DNA of 64,000 nucleotides. Origin: Atopsyche davidsoni (taxonomy: Eukaryota; Arthropoda; Insecta; Trichoptera; Hydrobiosidae). The translations under genes and the position numbers were made by a program. The notes under the pieces are model-generated. The model was not told the DNA's origin. It saw only the letters and a list, made by a program, of their open reading frames with translations, and ran no database searches. Shown here piece after piece: positions 11,861-23,340 of the stretch (its first letter is position 1; each line of letters starts with the position of its first letter). The DNA lies in the NCBI GenBank assembly GCA_022113835.1, contig JAILWY010000023.1:16676001-16740000 (forward strand). Reading direction: 5' to 3'.

Positions 11861-12034
11861 GGCGATGGCGTTTTGACTCGATTGAAACAAATTCGTTGCT
11901 TTAAATTTAAATTTAAACAGACGACCAATTATTGCAATATTGTTACTGAAATTGCATTACGTTGCCGGCAAAGAGGAACGGAATATTCTATGGTTTTCCA
12001 ATTCCGCTTGTTACGTTTAATGTTGCCAGTAAAA
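11793..12034 (+). repeat. 20-bp direct repeat, 222 bp apart
   Basis: GTTTAATGTTGCCAGTAAAA occurs identically at 11793-11812 and 12015-12034. The flanks do not match for any length. This may be the remains of a local duplication. Confidence 0.6.
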
Positions 12035-12270
12035 TGGAATGGTATACTCTACTCTGTGCTAAACGGCTTGCCGATGGTATTATACTATAAATCGTATTTA
12101 TAACCATACTACTCTATATGAGTGCCAAGCTGCAAGGAAAGAGCTAAATTTGTAAGCATCCATCTTGATACATTTCCGGCATTACAGAGATTTTCTCCGC
12201 AAGTATTTAATATTCAACATTGATTATTATTATTTTTTTTTTAATTTGTTTCATCCGTGTTTGTACCAGG

Positions 12271-12359
12271 TAGCCCATGGTCTAGAAGCAATCGCACTGA
12301 ACAAATATGCAGTTTATTTCATACGTAGTATAGCTTCACTACCTCTAGGTTCGATCCCT
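12271..12359 (+). repeat. tRNA-derived SINE relic (weak)
   Basis: TAGCCCATGGTCTAGAAGC at 12271 resembles an A box and GGTTCGATCCC at 12349-12359 is a perfect B box. The 78-bp separation is too long for a tRNA gene without an intron, and no acceptor stem is visible, so a SINE head or tRNA pseudogene is more likely. Confidence 0.3.
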
Positions 12360-12654
12360 GTATTGAGTGGCATAACAATAGAGATTTTTTTCTTTGGTGT
12401 TATTGAATTCTAAAATTTAATCGAATTAGTCTCGGTTCTCTCCACAGACTGGAGGCCTTGGTGTATTGCATGGTTTCTAATAAAATGCACCATAACTTGC
12501 TCGTATTTTACTCAATAGCTTTGTTTAAGATACAAGACGGATCTCGTAATATTTAAGCTATTTTGTTAAACGCATTTGTTGTAATTATGAAGTATTAAAA
12601 ATTAAACCTGTGTTAAATGGACACCATAAATTTGGACATCTTAAAATCTAATTT

Positions 12655-12782
12655 CTTAGATCCATACACACGCAGCGACACAACTTACAGCTGATTTGCA
12701 ATTAGCCAAAAGCAAAAGCGTATGCTATTGGCTAGTTACCATTATTTTGTCAGTTGTATTGCAGAGTGTATAGAAAGCCTTA
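12655..12782. mobile_element. MITE, ACACGCTGCGA family, copy C
   Basis: The left arm TTAGATCCATACACACGCAG continues CGACACAACTTACAGCTG. The right arm reverse-complemented is TAAGGCTTTCTATACACTCT followed by GCAATACAACTGACA. The inner pair CAATTAGCCAAAAG / CTATTGGCTAGTT is shared with the other copies. Non-coding, shorter than copies A and B. Confidence 0.65.
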
Positions 12783-12970
12783 TAGTATTTTCTCCTATTT
12801 ATAACATAAAAGTGTTAATAGAATTATAATTGACCCTAACCTGGCCTAAGCCTTCAAACATAGATAATGGGTTAATTAGTTATTGGTTCTGAATATGTTA
12901 AAAGTTACTAGAAAGTTAGCAATTTTACACGAAATAAATATTATACGAACTAACCTTTTTCTAAATTTTA

Positions 12971-13346
12971 TCAAATATACATATTTACGTAAAATAAATA
13001 TGTTTTACTTAAATAAACCCAACCCACGTCATTACAATGAATTAAAATGATTTCACATTGCGGATATTGTCGTTTGGTAGATCCAAATTCGATTAGTCTT
13101 TCCCATTTGGTTTTTTTTTGTAACTTTTTGCTGAATACTTTGAATTTATCTGGGAGTGGAGTATCGTACCAAGCAGCAGTCATCAATCATTTCGGGAATT
13201 AATGCCGTACCGTCCATTGTGTGCTCCGAACTCATCACGCGATCAAGCTCACGGTTCAAAGTCATGTTTTTATACATTTCCAACAAGAGACTCTGCCGTC
13301 TGGGTCGTTCTGTGAATACAGAAAACTCAGTGGCAGATTTGGCAAA
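12971..13346 (-). pseudogene. Decayed coding-like stretch in two frames, unknown
   Basis: On the minus strand, 13346 to 13146 is open for 66 codons with no early ATG and reads with protein-like composition (for example LLLEMYKNMTLNRELDRVMS). It ends in a stop. An overlapping frame, 13186 to 12971, then continues with similar composition (WYDTPLPDKFKVFSKKLQKK). This is the pattern of a coding sequence broken by one frameshift near 13160. I cannot name the family. It lies between a MITE and a piggyBac fragment, so a transposase or a processed gene remnant are both possible. Confidence 0.35.
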
Positions 13347-13666
13347 TTAGATTTATTTTTCCCATTCGCAAGAGCGGCTCAATACGCTTTGAATAAATTA
13401 TTTTTCTTGTTTGTCGAAATAAGATTTATGGCTAAAATGAAGTCAAATATTGGCGTGTCATAAAATCCAGGTATATCTTCCGTGGCACCACTTTGCAAGT
13501 TAAAAGCAGAAATAAAACAAAAAAAAAATATGGCTGAAGTGAATGGCGACCAATAGGCGTGCAGTTTGTATAATATTTATCACTTGACACTAAAATAATC
13601 TTTTGATAATCTTTTCAATAATCTCGCATTTTGATAATACACTTGGCAAAATCGCCTGTCGTATTA

Positions 13667-13913
13667 TTAACACACTAAAGGCGGGGCGGGTACTAGTACC
13701 CGTTTCGCGGACTGCTGTATATAACAAAGTGACAATGAAGAAGTGGAGTGGTCAGAGAATGATAATCCTCCAATTATTGAACAATATTTAGGACAAAGTG
13801 GAGTTGTTGTGATGCCAAGCAATCCGCAAAGTGTGTATGAAGCGGTTCAACTTTTTATAGGAAAGGATTTATTTGACTACATCCAAATCAAAGAGTGTAT
13901 AGATTAGATTTTA
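13667..13913 (+). mobile_element. piggyBac-like element, 5' part, copy 1
   Basis: TTAA at 13667-13670 is followed by the terminus CACACTAAAGGCGGGGCGGG and the palindromic subterminal word GGGTACTAGTACCC. TTAA targets are the piggyBac signature. About 17 bp later the sequence joins the coding relic described separately. Compared with the copies at 38 and 59 kb it lacks the stretch between the terminus and the coding part. It also lacks the whole other end: homology stops after AAAGAGTGTATAGATTAGAT. It is therefore internally deleted and truncated. Confidence 0.7.
13729..13908 (+). pseudogene. piggyBac transposase N-terminal relic
   Basis: The open frame reads SDNEEVEWSENDNPPIIEQY, then LGQSGVVVMPSNPQ, then a LFIGKDLFDYI-like segment and a stop after KECID. 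In piggyBac transposases (DDE_Tnp_1_7) an acidic N-terminal stretch precedes a segment ending in a hydrophobic LF..ELF..I helix that starts the catalytic region. Only that early part is present. All catalytic aspartates are missing, so the product cannot be an active transposase. The same peptide is encoded by the copies at 38 and 59 kb. Confidence 0.6.
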
Positions 13914-13943
13914 CTTTGTGTAGTGTATAGATAAGATTTGATC

Positions 13944-13997
13944 GACATTCGACAAATTGTCTTTCTATAAACTTTTCGATATATTTTGTCGGATGTC
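13944..13997. repeat. Short inverted repeat
   Basis: CGACATTCGACAAATTGTC on the left faces ATATTTTGTCGGATGTCG on the right. The arms are about 16-18 bp with a few mismatches around a 17-bp spacer. It could be the end of another small element. Confidence 0.45.
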
Positions 13998-14029
13998 GCA
14001 GAGGCTAATAAAGAACTGAGTTAGAGACC

Positions 14030-14330
14030 AGATGCCGGATTAGCTTCGCTTTTAGGTTGACTTTGAACTCAATTTCTTTCACGGCCACTTCGGCGCATGA
14101 CCGGTGGGCGGGCGCGAGGGCGGCCATAGACAATAGGAGGGATTATTAATTAATTGTCAGCTGTTTTGTCTCTGGAAATAAAAAAAAAAAAAAACAGCTC
14201 AGCGGTTAGAATTTAAAAATTACTGAGCGGAATTCAATTCCAGAGCCGCGCTGGTGTCTCCGCCATGCTCTTTCATTGTCACTATTTTGTCATTGTCTGT
14301 CGTCGAACTTCGGGTTTATATAAAAAAACA
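14030..14330. promoter_or_regulatory. G+C-richer island with Sox-type and Pho-type words
   Basis: The island stands out from its A+T-rich flanks. It holds GCGGCCATAGACAATAGG near 14114, TTAATTAATTGTCAGCTG near 14148, and two CATTGTC words at about 14274-14300, matching the Sox/HMG core. A TATATAAAAA word follows at about 14318. A 15-base A-run lies in the middle. Candidate enhancer or promoter; no transcript evidence. Confidence 0.3.
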
Positions 14331-17085
14331 TAATTCACTGTTGTATACAAATATATAATAAACCCTACTGCAGTTCAGGGAAAAATCCAGAAGACACTGG
14401 AAGAAGAATGTTATCATAAGTGCGAAATTCGCAAAGTTCTGAGTAAAGCCGAATCAATAAAAATACCCCAGATAGAGATATATTCAGTGAAGAAGAATGA
14501 TTTTTTAATTATTTCTTATTGTTCTTGTTGGATATTTTTATTAAAATAACATTTAGTATTATTCCCATTTTTTTTGACGCGACTACTTTCGCTCTCATAT
14601 ACAAAAAAAATATTTACTTATTGCAAATTACAAAGTTTTAGTAAGAGGCAATGATTATAAATAGATTTAACGGATACCTGAAAGGCTCTCGAAGACCTAC
14701 GCAAACTTTAAAAGCCTATCTCTTTGTTTTCCATGGTCGAACTGAACGCTTTAAAACTGTATATCTCACGCAGGCTGTGCTCCCTGAATTGCTTTTTTTC
14801 GCTGACGTTTCGTCTTGTTACCCGTGCCCGCCATCAAGGCGGCCCTTAAAAACAATCGGGGGACGTGTCGTGACAATGGAGAACGCAGACGCCCGCATTG
14901 TCGCGAGATAACCCACTTGACGAAAGTACTCCGCTAATAAAAAATAAAAAACATTTGGTTTACAAGATGTACGGATCGTAACATAAATGCATTGCATGTC
15001 TCACAATTTGTATTTATTCATTTAATATAAAAAATTGTTATAAAATAATAATATTTTTTTCCTTATTCTTGATCTTGTTTGTCTCAATATAAACTAGGCC
15101 GCAATTTTTATTAATTTCACGCATATCACAGATGACGATATTGTATAAATAAAAAGAAAAATTATTTAATGACTATTAATACGACGCTGGAGGCTATATC
15201 TAAATGGCCTCAAAGTCTTGGGAAATATTAAGCGTGGCGCTCTAAAAAATCTTACATAAAACTGAATAAATCATATTAATGGAGGTATTTATTACAGTCA
15301 AATTAAATATAACATTTAGTATTGATAATATCTGCCTTAAGTCCACGGTCTCAAAAACTATTAACTCTACTAAAAGGTACCTGTTTTATTATATATTTCT
15401 TCATGATTTTGCTTCCACATTTAGGTTTAATATCACGGCCTATGCGTGACCCTTTACACCTACTATTTTTTTTTTAACAAACAACTCCCAAAAATATATT
15501 TACAAGATTAATAATGTGTTCAAATTTCAGGAGCTAAAGCAATAAAGCTTTTTTTTAACGCCAAATATAAATAGCCAAAAGGTTATGATATTACGATCAC
15601 TTTGTCTGTGAGCGTTTTCACTAGTCTTACACAAACATTCCGTCAAATATAGTTTTTATTTTGAGATGAGCTAGCTAGCTAGATATAATTTTTTTATATA
15701 TAATATAGCATATAAATAAACAGGCAAATTGTTTGTACGATATGTTTCACATTTAGATTTCCTTATGTTTAATTTCCAATATAATTATAATATCTAAATA
15801 AAAAAAACACAGATCGTGATTCCGAAAAAAGTTTATATACGTTTAAATGAATATTTTTTGGCTAGTTATAATATGTGGGTATATTCAATAGAGAAAAGCT
15901 GGTCCATGTCATAAAGACCACACTTAGCCAGCAAAGTGAAAAAGCATTTAAAAAGAACACTCGGATATCCGGTTTGTGAGGACCAGAAATAAATTTATAG
16001 GCAACATGTATATTGTTTCGTCTATTATAAATTGTATTACATTTTCTTCACAAGTTCTTTTTACATACGGCAATAAATCATTTCTTTCTACTCCCTCATA
16101 TTCACCGCCACTAAAAATATTCCAATTTTGCTATATTCTGTGAGGAGGGTTTATTATTTCTAGAAGCCTTTACTTATAATTTCCTATTTTTATCACTTGT
16201 AAAACCTTTGTTACTGAGAGTGTATAATATATAGTGGATTTATAACCGCTATAACGGTGTTTTTTTTGAGTAACTATATTTTAGGACTGTCCAGATATCT
16301 TCTGGGGGTAGTAAAATAACAATAATATATGGTTTATGTATGTTTTTATCCTTTAGAGTAGCATCTTTCTATGTTATTAAATTTTTATGTTTTTTTTTTT
16401 ATTATTGCCGTGAGGGAGAGACATCCATGTTGAGATAATGTGAATACAGGGAGGCTTAAACCACAGCACTTATTAAGAGAAGGAGATCGCAAGTAAAGCT
16501 GTAATATAGGAAGGTGGTGAGACTTGAAAATAAATGAATTGTTTGCACCGGCCTGTTTGAATCATGTCGGTGTGCAAGGGGCCTGATGCGATAGTTGTTA
16601 TAATATATTCTTACTTAAAATTATCTCATTTGAAAAGCCAAACACGTCTGCAAATAGCCCCCGTATAAGATTCGGTTCTATTGACATCTCCTTGTGTGTA
16701 TTCTTGAATTCGCCTACGGTTAGTTGCTTATTCCATATTTGTGCTGCGGCTAGTTCCGACTTGGCTAAAGTCAATAACCCCTGAAACTAAATCACGTTGA
16801 TTTATTAAAATATAATAAATAGCTGCTCTACTCTCAACTTCCCACTGTTTTTTTTTTGTTTTTATAAATTAATCAAAACCGATAATTAAATGTTTTATAA
16901 AAAACTTCACTAACAAATTTTATTTAACCTAGTTTTGATATGATATTATAAATTCTTGGTTTTAGTGGGGTTATATTTTTTGTGAATTCTTCTCTACTCT
17001 TTAATTTTTTGCTGTATTTTCAACCCACGAGTTTGTGGGCGTATTTTCGGGGTATATATTTTTTGTTTTGAGCATATCATATAAC
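14331..17085. other. A+T-rich stretch with one small island
   Basis: No gene recognised. A G+C-richer patch lies at 14780-14930 (CCGTGCCCGCC, GGGGGACGTGTCG, CGCATTGTCGCG) and is covered by an 86-codon frame at 14651-14911 that I take as fortuitous. The rest is A+T-rich. Confidence 0.45.
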
Positions 17086-17160
17086 AACAAAAAATGTGTA
17101 TCCAGAACGTATTCTTATCTGTAGATATTGGGTTGAAAAAGATGTTTAGAAAAGTGACAT

Positions 17161-17442
17161 ATGCGAAATTTCTATAACTCTTTTGGAAGAACTACAGTAC
17201 GCGTAGGTAAACTGTATATTTTTGAGGTAAATAGTTTAAAATGCGTCATAGATCTAAATGGTTCAGATATCTGCTTAGATTCCGATCTTTATTGCATATT
17301 TCACGAGATAAAAAAAAAACTAATAAAACATCCGCAAGAATGTTATCAGTACAACATCTTATCGGACACCTATGGACTCGTAATTTACAAGATCGAAACT
17401 AGAATAGCGAGCACAAAAAAGCGGTATTTTATGGCTATCTGA
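17161..17442 (+). CDS. Orphan 93-codon ORF, unknown
   Basis: The ATG at 17161 is preceded immediately by an in-frame TGA, so the frame is bounded exactly. The composition is protein-like rather than homopolymer-driven, with cysteines, charged residues and a segment GKLYIFEVNSLKCVIDLNGS. There is no signal peptide and no clear membrane helix. No splice signals bound it. It sits directly upstream of a G+C-rich patch. I recognise no family. It could be an exon with coincidental stops, a viral or transposon remnant, or chance. Confidence 0.3.
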   Translation: MRNFYNSFGRTTVRVGKLYIFEVNSLKCVIDLNGSDICLDSDLYCIFHEIKKKLIKHPQECYQYNILSDTYGLVIYKIETRIASTKKRYFMAI

Positions 17443-17660
17443 ATTCGCCGGCGAGAGCCTGATGAGGAACAGGCTCCGAGGAATTGCCCTCGGGGGGCGA
17501 GAGAAGCATCTGGGTTATCAGATGCCGTCGGGGCACTTGTCGCGGAAGTAGTTCAATCTAAATGTAAATGACAAGTCCAGCTTCGAGTGCTATCGGGGTC
17601 ACTCGCGAATCTCCCGAGTCATCGCCGGTGACGGAATAAAGGACCGCTATGATCGGGTTG
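17443..17660. promoter_or_regulatory. Abrupt G+C-rich island
   Basis: The composition jumps to clearly G+C-rich for about 200 bp and then drops again. It includes a small hairpin (AGCCTGATGAGGAACAGGCT), a CCTCGGGGGGCGAG run and CATCTGGGTTATCAGATG, an imperfect palindrome. Nothing coding is evident. It may be a conserved non-coding element or a structured RNA; I cannot tell which. Confidence 0.3.
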
Positions 17661-19440
17661 ATTGTTTTGTTTGGACAAACGACAAGTATTCAGAAATCTC
17701 TGCAGTCATCATGATAATCACGACAGACAGGGAAAAAAAAGATGAAAAGCCTTAAAGCTTATTAGATTACGAACATTTTTGTAAATGTTCACAATCTACT
17801 AGCTTAAATTTAACTATCATCTAACGATAGTTTTTATAACTGTTGAGTGATCCATATATACTTTTTATTTATCAATGTATCTTTCACATTACAGATACGT
17901 TGTACGATACAAAAATATCACATTCGGATCTAATGCCTAATTTTTAACGAACAATCAAATGGATTTCTTTGGTTAAATACAAAAAAAATAATTTGATTAT
18001 AAAAACAATAAATTGTTTATAGTTTTTTTATTATATTATTAGTGACTATTATTTTCTAGGTATTGCGATACATTACGCGTACAGTCTTGTTTTTTACCAA
18101 TCCCCATTATGTTGTTTTTATGGGGAAATGACTGATGCTTTAGTATTCGGGTTTAATAACATCATAACAGTAGACTGATCTGAACTACTGCGCAGGTAAA
18201 TCAGAAAAATAATGACAACATTACAAACATAATGGTGTTTTGTACAGACACTGATAATAACTGTTAGTAAATCGATGATTGAAAGGCTTGTTAAATCGAT
18301 TCATTCCAATTAGCGTTAAAATAATTCCAATTATCTGTAAAATGTTACTTTGGTGTGTCCTTGACTCATTTAGGAACAGATTAAAATTATTTTTATACAG
18401 TAAAAATAAACTTGACAAAGTGTCATTAATTAAAAATAATTGAAAAAAAAACAAAAAAAATAATATTGTCTAGGAATTTATTAATTTTATTTAAGCATTC
18501 GATAATCGGACCGTTAATTACATTGACCATGACGTGTTATATTTTAATTCGTGTTGTATTTACCTACTCAGAAACATTTTTGAATATTATATTATTTTCA
18601 TATTCAAATTATCATATTTTATAAAGCAATTTGTAATTTATAATTTATTAATAAATATTCTGTTTTTTTTATTTTATAAGCGACATATTCTGGTTTGTTA
18701 TGAAACGTACTCAAATCAAATGCCCGTCAATTCGATATTTTATAATTAAGAGCTAATGAACTAGCTAGGTGCTAATCGCTTAAGTTGATTCAAGGTGTGC
18801 ATATATATATAAAAATTAATAGAATATTCACAGTATGATAACTAGGCCAAGTGTGTAAGACCGTATCCATTTAAATGAACGTACGTAATGCTTGAAATTT
18901 CCAGAGAAATTTATACGAGTAATCAAATCAATTCAAAACCATCTTATGAGTGTATTTATTTAAAAAAAAATGTTTTTATTTAAATTAAATATTTTAATAG
19001 AATTCTAGCAAGTATTTTCTATCAACAGTATTGAGTAAAAGTTAAATCTATGTTCCAACGTTTTATTCTGAGATTTTTCGTTTGCGAGCACGGAAACAAA
19101 AATAAGAAAAATATATATCTCGACTTATACCCAAGTATTTTTTTATTATTATTAATATTTTTAGTGTGCAGTCTTATATACAGTAGTTCACGAAAGCAGT
19201 ATTTAAAATCTATCCTAACCTTGCCTAAATTATTTTTTTAGTTTTTTATTGCTGTTGTTTATTGTACATCTATTTTAAAAGCACCGACCTCGCGAAATTA
19301 AAAAAAAAAAAAAAAGCCACCCTACTTTTGCCGAGTTGCAATCTGTGTTACATTTGACCCCAATCTCCCCGATTTAAGTTCATTTTTAAATCTCCCCGCA
19401 GACGGGGGCTTAATTATAATATATAATGTTTAAGTGTTCC
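17661..19440. other. A+T-rich stretch, no gene seen
   Basis: Only low-complexity frames. A 16-base A-run lies near 19300. Nothing recognised. Confidence 0.55.
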
Positions 19441-19515
19441 CTCCTTAATACTGGTAATGGCCGCGGTGAAATATGGCAACACCTTGCTCCCGGGGGGTGC
19501 GGCCGCCATGTTGTT
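19441..19515. promoter_or_regulatory. Small island with Pho/YY1-type words
   Basis: AATGGCCGCGG near 19456 and GCGGCCGCCATGTTG near 19499 carry the GCCAT core on both strands, around a CTCCCGGGGGG run. Candidate regulatory site only. Confidence 0.25.
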
Positions 19516-20400
19516 CTTTATAAAAAAAAAAAATAATAAAACCTTGGAAGTGTCGTGATATTTACGCGACGCGCTACTAAGTGACTACTTGAAAGCTCGC
19601 TTTTTTACGCAAATCCTGCGTAGAAAATACTTGATAAAAATAAATATAATTTTTTCTCTTATATCAGTGAAACCACTTTGGTTATTTACTTTATACACGC
19701 TTTATTTTATTAGATACATTTCATTTGATACATTCAGTTTCAGAACTATATCACGATTTATACTGAGTAAATAATTTCTTATAAAAAAAAAAATTGAAAA
19801 GATTATACTTGCGCAATTGTATATAAAAAAAATCAAAGTAAGACTTTATATTTTATTTACAAATATTTTTTCTGATCTAATTTTTTTTGCTAGTTTTAAT
19901 ATCAAGGTGTTTATTTATTATTTATGTTGGTACTATTTTTTAACATTTTAGAGAATTCGAATATTTAAGAAAGTTTTATCCCATGTCGGATTAAAGTTTG
20001 ATAAAACTTTTCAACTCTGTATATTTATATACATTATCTTCGCTCACGCATAAACACGCATCTTAATTTTGTAAAATACTTTTATTTATCTTCGTTGTTT
20101 GTAATATATTAAATTTAACATACTTACCATTAGAATCTTCATTTTCGAAGATGTCATGTCCTCATCTTTCCCCCACAGGGCGCACAATTAAATCGAAGCT
20201 GTGCTATTGATTGAACACTCGTTTTATTCAATAGGTTGCCTCATGGTATTGACGTGTAAAATAATAATCAATGGGAAAATTTATTTATATATTATACAAC
20301 AAAAAGATATTCAAAACTATATAAAAAAATGATTTGATTTTTTTGAATCTCTGAAGAACTAAAAATATTCTTTTAATAGGCTTAATTGCAAATCCACTGC
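19516..20400. other. A+T-rich stretch, no gene seen
   Basis: Nothing recognised beyond low-complexity frames. Confidence 0.55.
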
Positions 20401-20760
20401 CTCTCTTAAAGATTCGAGTAGCACTCGACTATGCACGTGTAAATGGCTATCGTTGTTAAACAGAGGGCTTCTTTACAGACGAAAACAAACATCAGCTGGT
20501 ACTCCAAAAATCTATAGAAAAAGCACTTCTTAAATTCTTACACGTGCACGGGATTGCATCCGATTACAGTTGTTGGGCGTCGAAATGTACTTTCCCAGGG
20601 GTGGAAAAAACATAATAAACCCCCCCAAGGGCAATAATGACCGCCGTAAATCTGTCAAACGCCATTTATCACCCCTAACCAAGTTACGCACATTTAATTT
20701 ATATTTAGACTCCTAGACGACCTTTTCGTGGGCTCTTCGTGTTTTGTTCGCCAGTTTATC
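20401..20760. promoter_or_regulatory. Island with an inverted CACGTG pair
   Basis: TGCACGTGTAA at 20433-20443 is repeated in inverse as TTACACGTGCA at 20538-20548, 11 identical bases on each side. A G+C-richer stretch follows to 20700, with a seven-base C-run, AATAATGACCGCCG and ATTTATCACCCC. Such CACGTG sites are bound by bHLH factors (Myc/Max, Clock/Cycle, USF type). No gene seen. Confidence 0.3.
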
Positions 20761-21101
20761 GAATAAACAGGAGAATATAGCTTGCGAAATGTTTTTTTAT
20801 AGGTTTTTTTCTTAAAAAATATATTAATTACTCAAGGGTAGTTCTTTTCACCTATCTGTATAATGGAAAAAAAAATGATAAAATAATTATAAATATTGGA
20901 ATTTTTAATTATGAATCAAAATCAAAAATGAAAAAAAATAATATTAAAATTTCGCGTTTAGATGTCTTTGTAATATAAGACATCATGCAAAAACGATTTT
21001 TTTTAACGAAGATAATGAATCAATAGAATAGCTTTTAGAGATACGTTTTTCTTCTTGTTTATAAATATCTTTCGAAGCATAAAATGCTACGTTATATATT
21101 T

Positions 21102-21307
21102 TTATTAATGATATGGGTAACTTTTTAAAATTCTTCACGTTGAGTCATCATCAGATGCAGAACTAAACTGATCAGTTTTGTTCTGCACCTGATGATGACC
21201 AACTCTATTGGTTGAAACTAGCCATGCTAAAATAAACTCAACGTGAAGAAATTATAAAAAGTTATTCATATCATTAATAAAAAATGGATCTTCACCATAC
21301 AAATGCC
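21102..21307 (-). mobile_element. Palindromic element, deleted copy
   Basis: The sequence from TTATTAATGATATGGGTAAC to its inverse at 21280 matches the 210-bp palindrome at 46421. The left arm here has lost about 35 bp, between GTTGAG and TCATCATCAGATGCAGAA. Homology extends on the right through AAAAATGGATCTTCACCA to AAATGCC at 21307, which in the other copy lies on the left, so the two copies are in opposite orientation. Confidence 0.7.
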
Positions 21308-21600
21308 TTCTCTCAACAAAGCTATGTTATAAGTTCGACGAATAACTTGCAGTGAACAACTCATTGTACGAGATGGTAGAACCTCAGTTTCTACCTCCAG
21401 GGTTGGTTCAGCCCCATTGCGTATGCCGGGGAGCGGGCTGCTTTGTTTTTTGTATGATGAACATTTGAGGGTACGACCTCACGACCCCTAGACGGGGTTG
21501 AAGAAACTGATTTCAACATTTTTTAGGTTTTAAGCTGGCGGGATGCCTGGCCTTAGCTGTGTTTGGATTTTTATTCATGACGACTGTTATGCCCAAAAAA
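21308..21600. other. Patch of intermediate G+C, unknown
   Basis: No open frame of note. CCCCTAGACGGGG near 21484 is a short hairpin. It may belong to a larger repeat flanking the palindromic element, but no second copy is present in the window. Confidence 0.25.
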
Positions 21601-21611
21601 CCACTTGCAAT

Positions 21612-21617
21612 ATATAT

Positions 21618-21679
<62 letters not shown>

Positions 21680-21721
21680 ATATATATATTTCCTGTATAA
21701 ATATATATATATATATATATA
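21612..21721. repeat. (CA)n/(TA)n microsatellite
   Basis: About ten CA units are followed by long TA runs interrupted by TTTA and TTCCTGTATAA. A 75-codon minus-strand frame made of Tyr-Ile repeats is an artefact of this repeat. Confidence 0.9.
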
Positions 21722-22620
21722 GGAAAATTTATTAAGATATCACTTATCAGCTGTTTTAGATAACGTTTTATTACACGAGATAACCGCTGAAGTTTCATAG
21801 TTTTATCTTAACTTGAATTAACTCACAGAATTTATTATGGACTAAATTCTCAGTACTATAATTTTGCTATATTCATGTTGAAGTATTAAGTTACTTACAA
21901 AGTAGAGATAAAATAGAAATTTCACATATTTTAGAGAAGTTCTCGTCGTATCTATTATTCTCTCGAGTCAATTTTCCATAATGTACATTTCTATTTTCTG
22001 CTGAGTTATTATTTTAAACATCAGCTCTAATAAATGTAATATAACTTTTCAACAAGATTATACTATCATCATTCGAAAGCAACAATATCATAGTCGTTAA
22101 AATCCCAAGAAGATATTTTGCCACGAATCTGACAAAAGTTAATCCTATCCTAAAAAGAGTTTGTATAGTATTTTTTTGCTGTAAAATTTACAACATCCAT
22201 AAACAGTATATTATAAAGAAGGGCTTATCTCTGCATGTGTATATATATTTAGATAAATCTATTTGATTATTCTTATACTGGTGCCTCTCCTTAGAGGTGA
22301 TTTGTGGATATCTCTATCCTGGCTAGTCATCAGTCTGTTCTAGTTTACATTCTGCATTTATGTTAATTTTTTCAATGTCTTCGCTTTAAAGTATTATAAA
22401 AATATCTTATAGTAGCTCAAAACGTATTTGAAAACAATTCTTTGTATCGATGTATCCTCTGTAAAAAATGTTTATAAACTTTTTAAGTAAATTTCAAATG
22501 GTGTATTTCCCAATAATATTTAGCCTGATTATTAAATTATCAAACTTTTCAATGTTCTTAAATTTTACCAATCATAATAAAGAACTCGCTTCAAAAAGTT
22601 ACCCTAAATACATTGATACT
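21722..22620. other. A+T-rich stretch, no gene seen
   Basis: Nothing recognised. Confidence 0.55.
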
Positions 22621-22800
22621 TAATATGCGCAGGGGGGTAATTGAATAGATCCACCTGATCTCACCTGCCCCGATGGGGTAGGCGCCCCGTATCCTGCACA
22701 CCTGAGTAATAGCACCCTCTGACTTAATTAACTTTTCACCCTACCTGCAGCGCCAGGTAAAAGGCTTCCCTGCTCTATCGATTTACCTTCGTTACTACGT
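22621..22800. promoter_or_regulatory. CACCTG E-box cluster in a G+C-rich island
   Basis: CACCTG occurs at 22652, 22662 and 22699, and CCTACCTG and CCAGGTAA follow at about 22742 and 22753. CACCTG/CAGGTG is the site of Snail/Zeb-type zinc fingers and some bHLH dimers. The island is sharply bounded by A+T-rich sequence. Candidate enhancer. Confidence 0.35.
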
Positions 22801-23094
22801 GCCTGAATTCTGACACCTAATGCTATTAGTAATTAGACACGGAACATTGCAAGCGCAAACTTTGAATTCATTCTTCAAATATTGATTAATCAATAGATTC
22901 ACACAAAGTACTCTCACATTTACTATTTTGCTACTGTACGATACCTTTAACGATAACTCTGTACAAAACATGGCAAATGAATAATCAAAACGCAACAAGT
23001 CCGGTATAACTACTTATAATCCAAAAAAACTCGAAGAATAAATCATGGCAGTAAAAAAATATTCCTGGGGTAATTTTTACGAAAAGAAAACAGT

Positions 23095-23340
23095 TCTAGA
23101 CTCTCATTAAACGGAGGAAAGAAGCTTCCGCTCCTGCCAAGATCAAAGAAGAACGTACATTGGTTCATGAAAGCTTCCCTGTCATCTTTTTTCAGCGTCT
23201 GCCATGCAGGGTTGTATTAATGAGATTTATTACCATCGCAACCTTTCACGATCTACAGCTAAATGCTGTATAATTCACTTATTGCTCTCTCTCGCTGTTG
23301 CATTTGAGCTCGATTCCCGTCTTACTTTATTATGAGTTTT
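23095..23340. promoter_or_regulatory. Island with TCF-like and homeodomain-like words
   Basis: CCAAGATCAAAGAAG near 23138 resembles a TCF/Pangolin site. TTAATGAGATTTATTACC near 23217 carries homeodomain cores. CTCTCTCTCG near 23285 is a short GAGA tract. No coding frame. Candidate enhancer only. Confidence 0.25.

Noticed and set aside
12271..12359. A functional tRNA gene
   Set aside because: The B box is good, but A-to-B spacing is too long and no acceptor stem or anticodon arm can be drawn.
13673..13700. A GC-rich promoter at GGCGGGGCGGG
   Set aside because: This is the conserved piggyBac terminus, repeated at 38.4 and 59.3 kb next to TTAA.
17460..17480. CCTGATGAGG as a hammerhead core
   Set aside because: No GAAA follows a stem II; the local hairpin AGCCTG/CAGGCT explains the sequence.
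21571..21798. 75-codon minus-strand ORF
   Set aside because: It is the translation of the CA/TA microsatellite.
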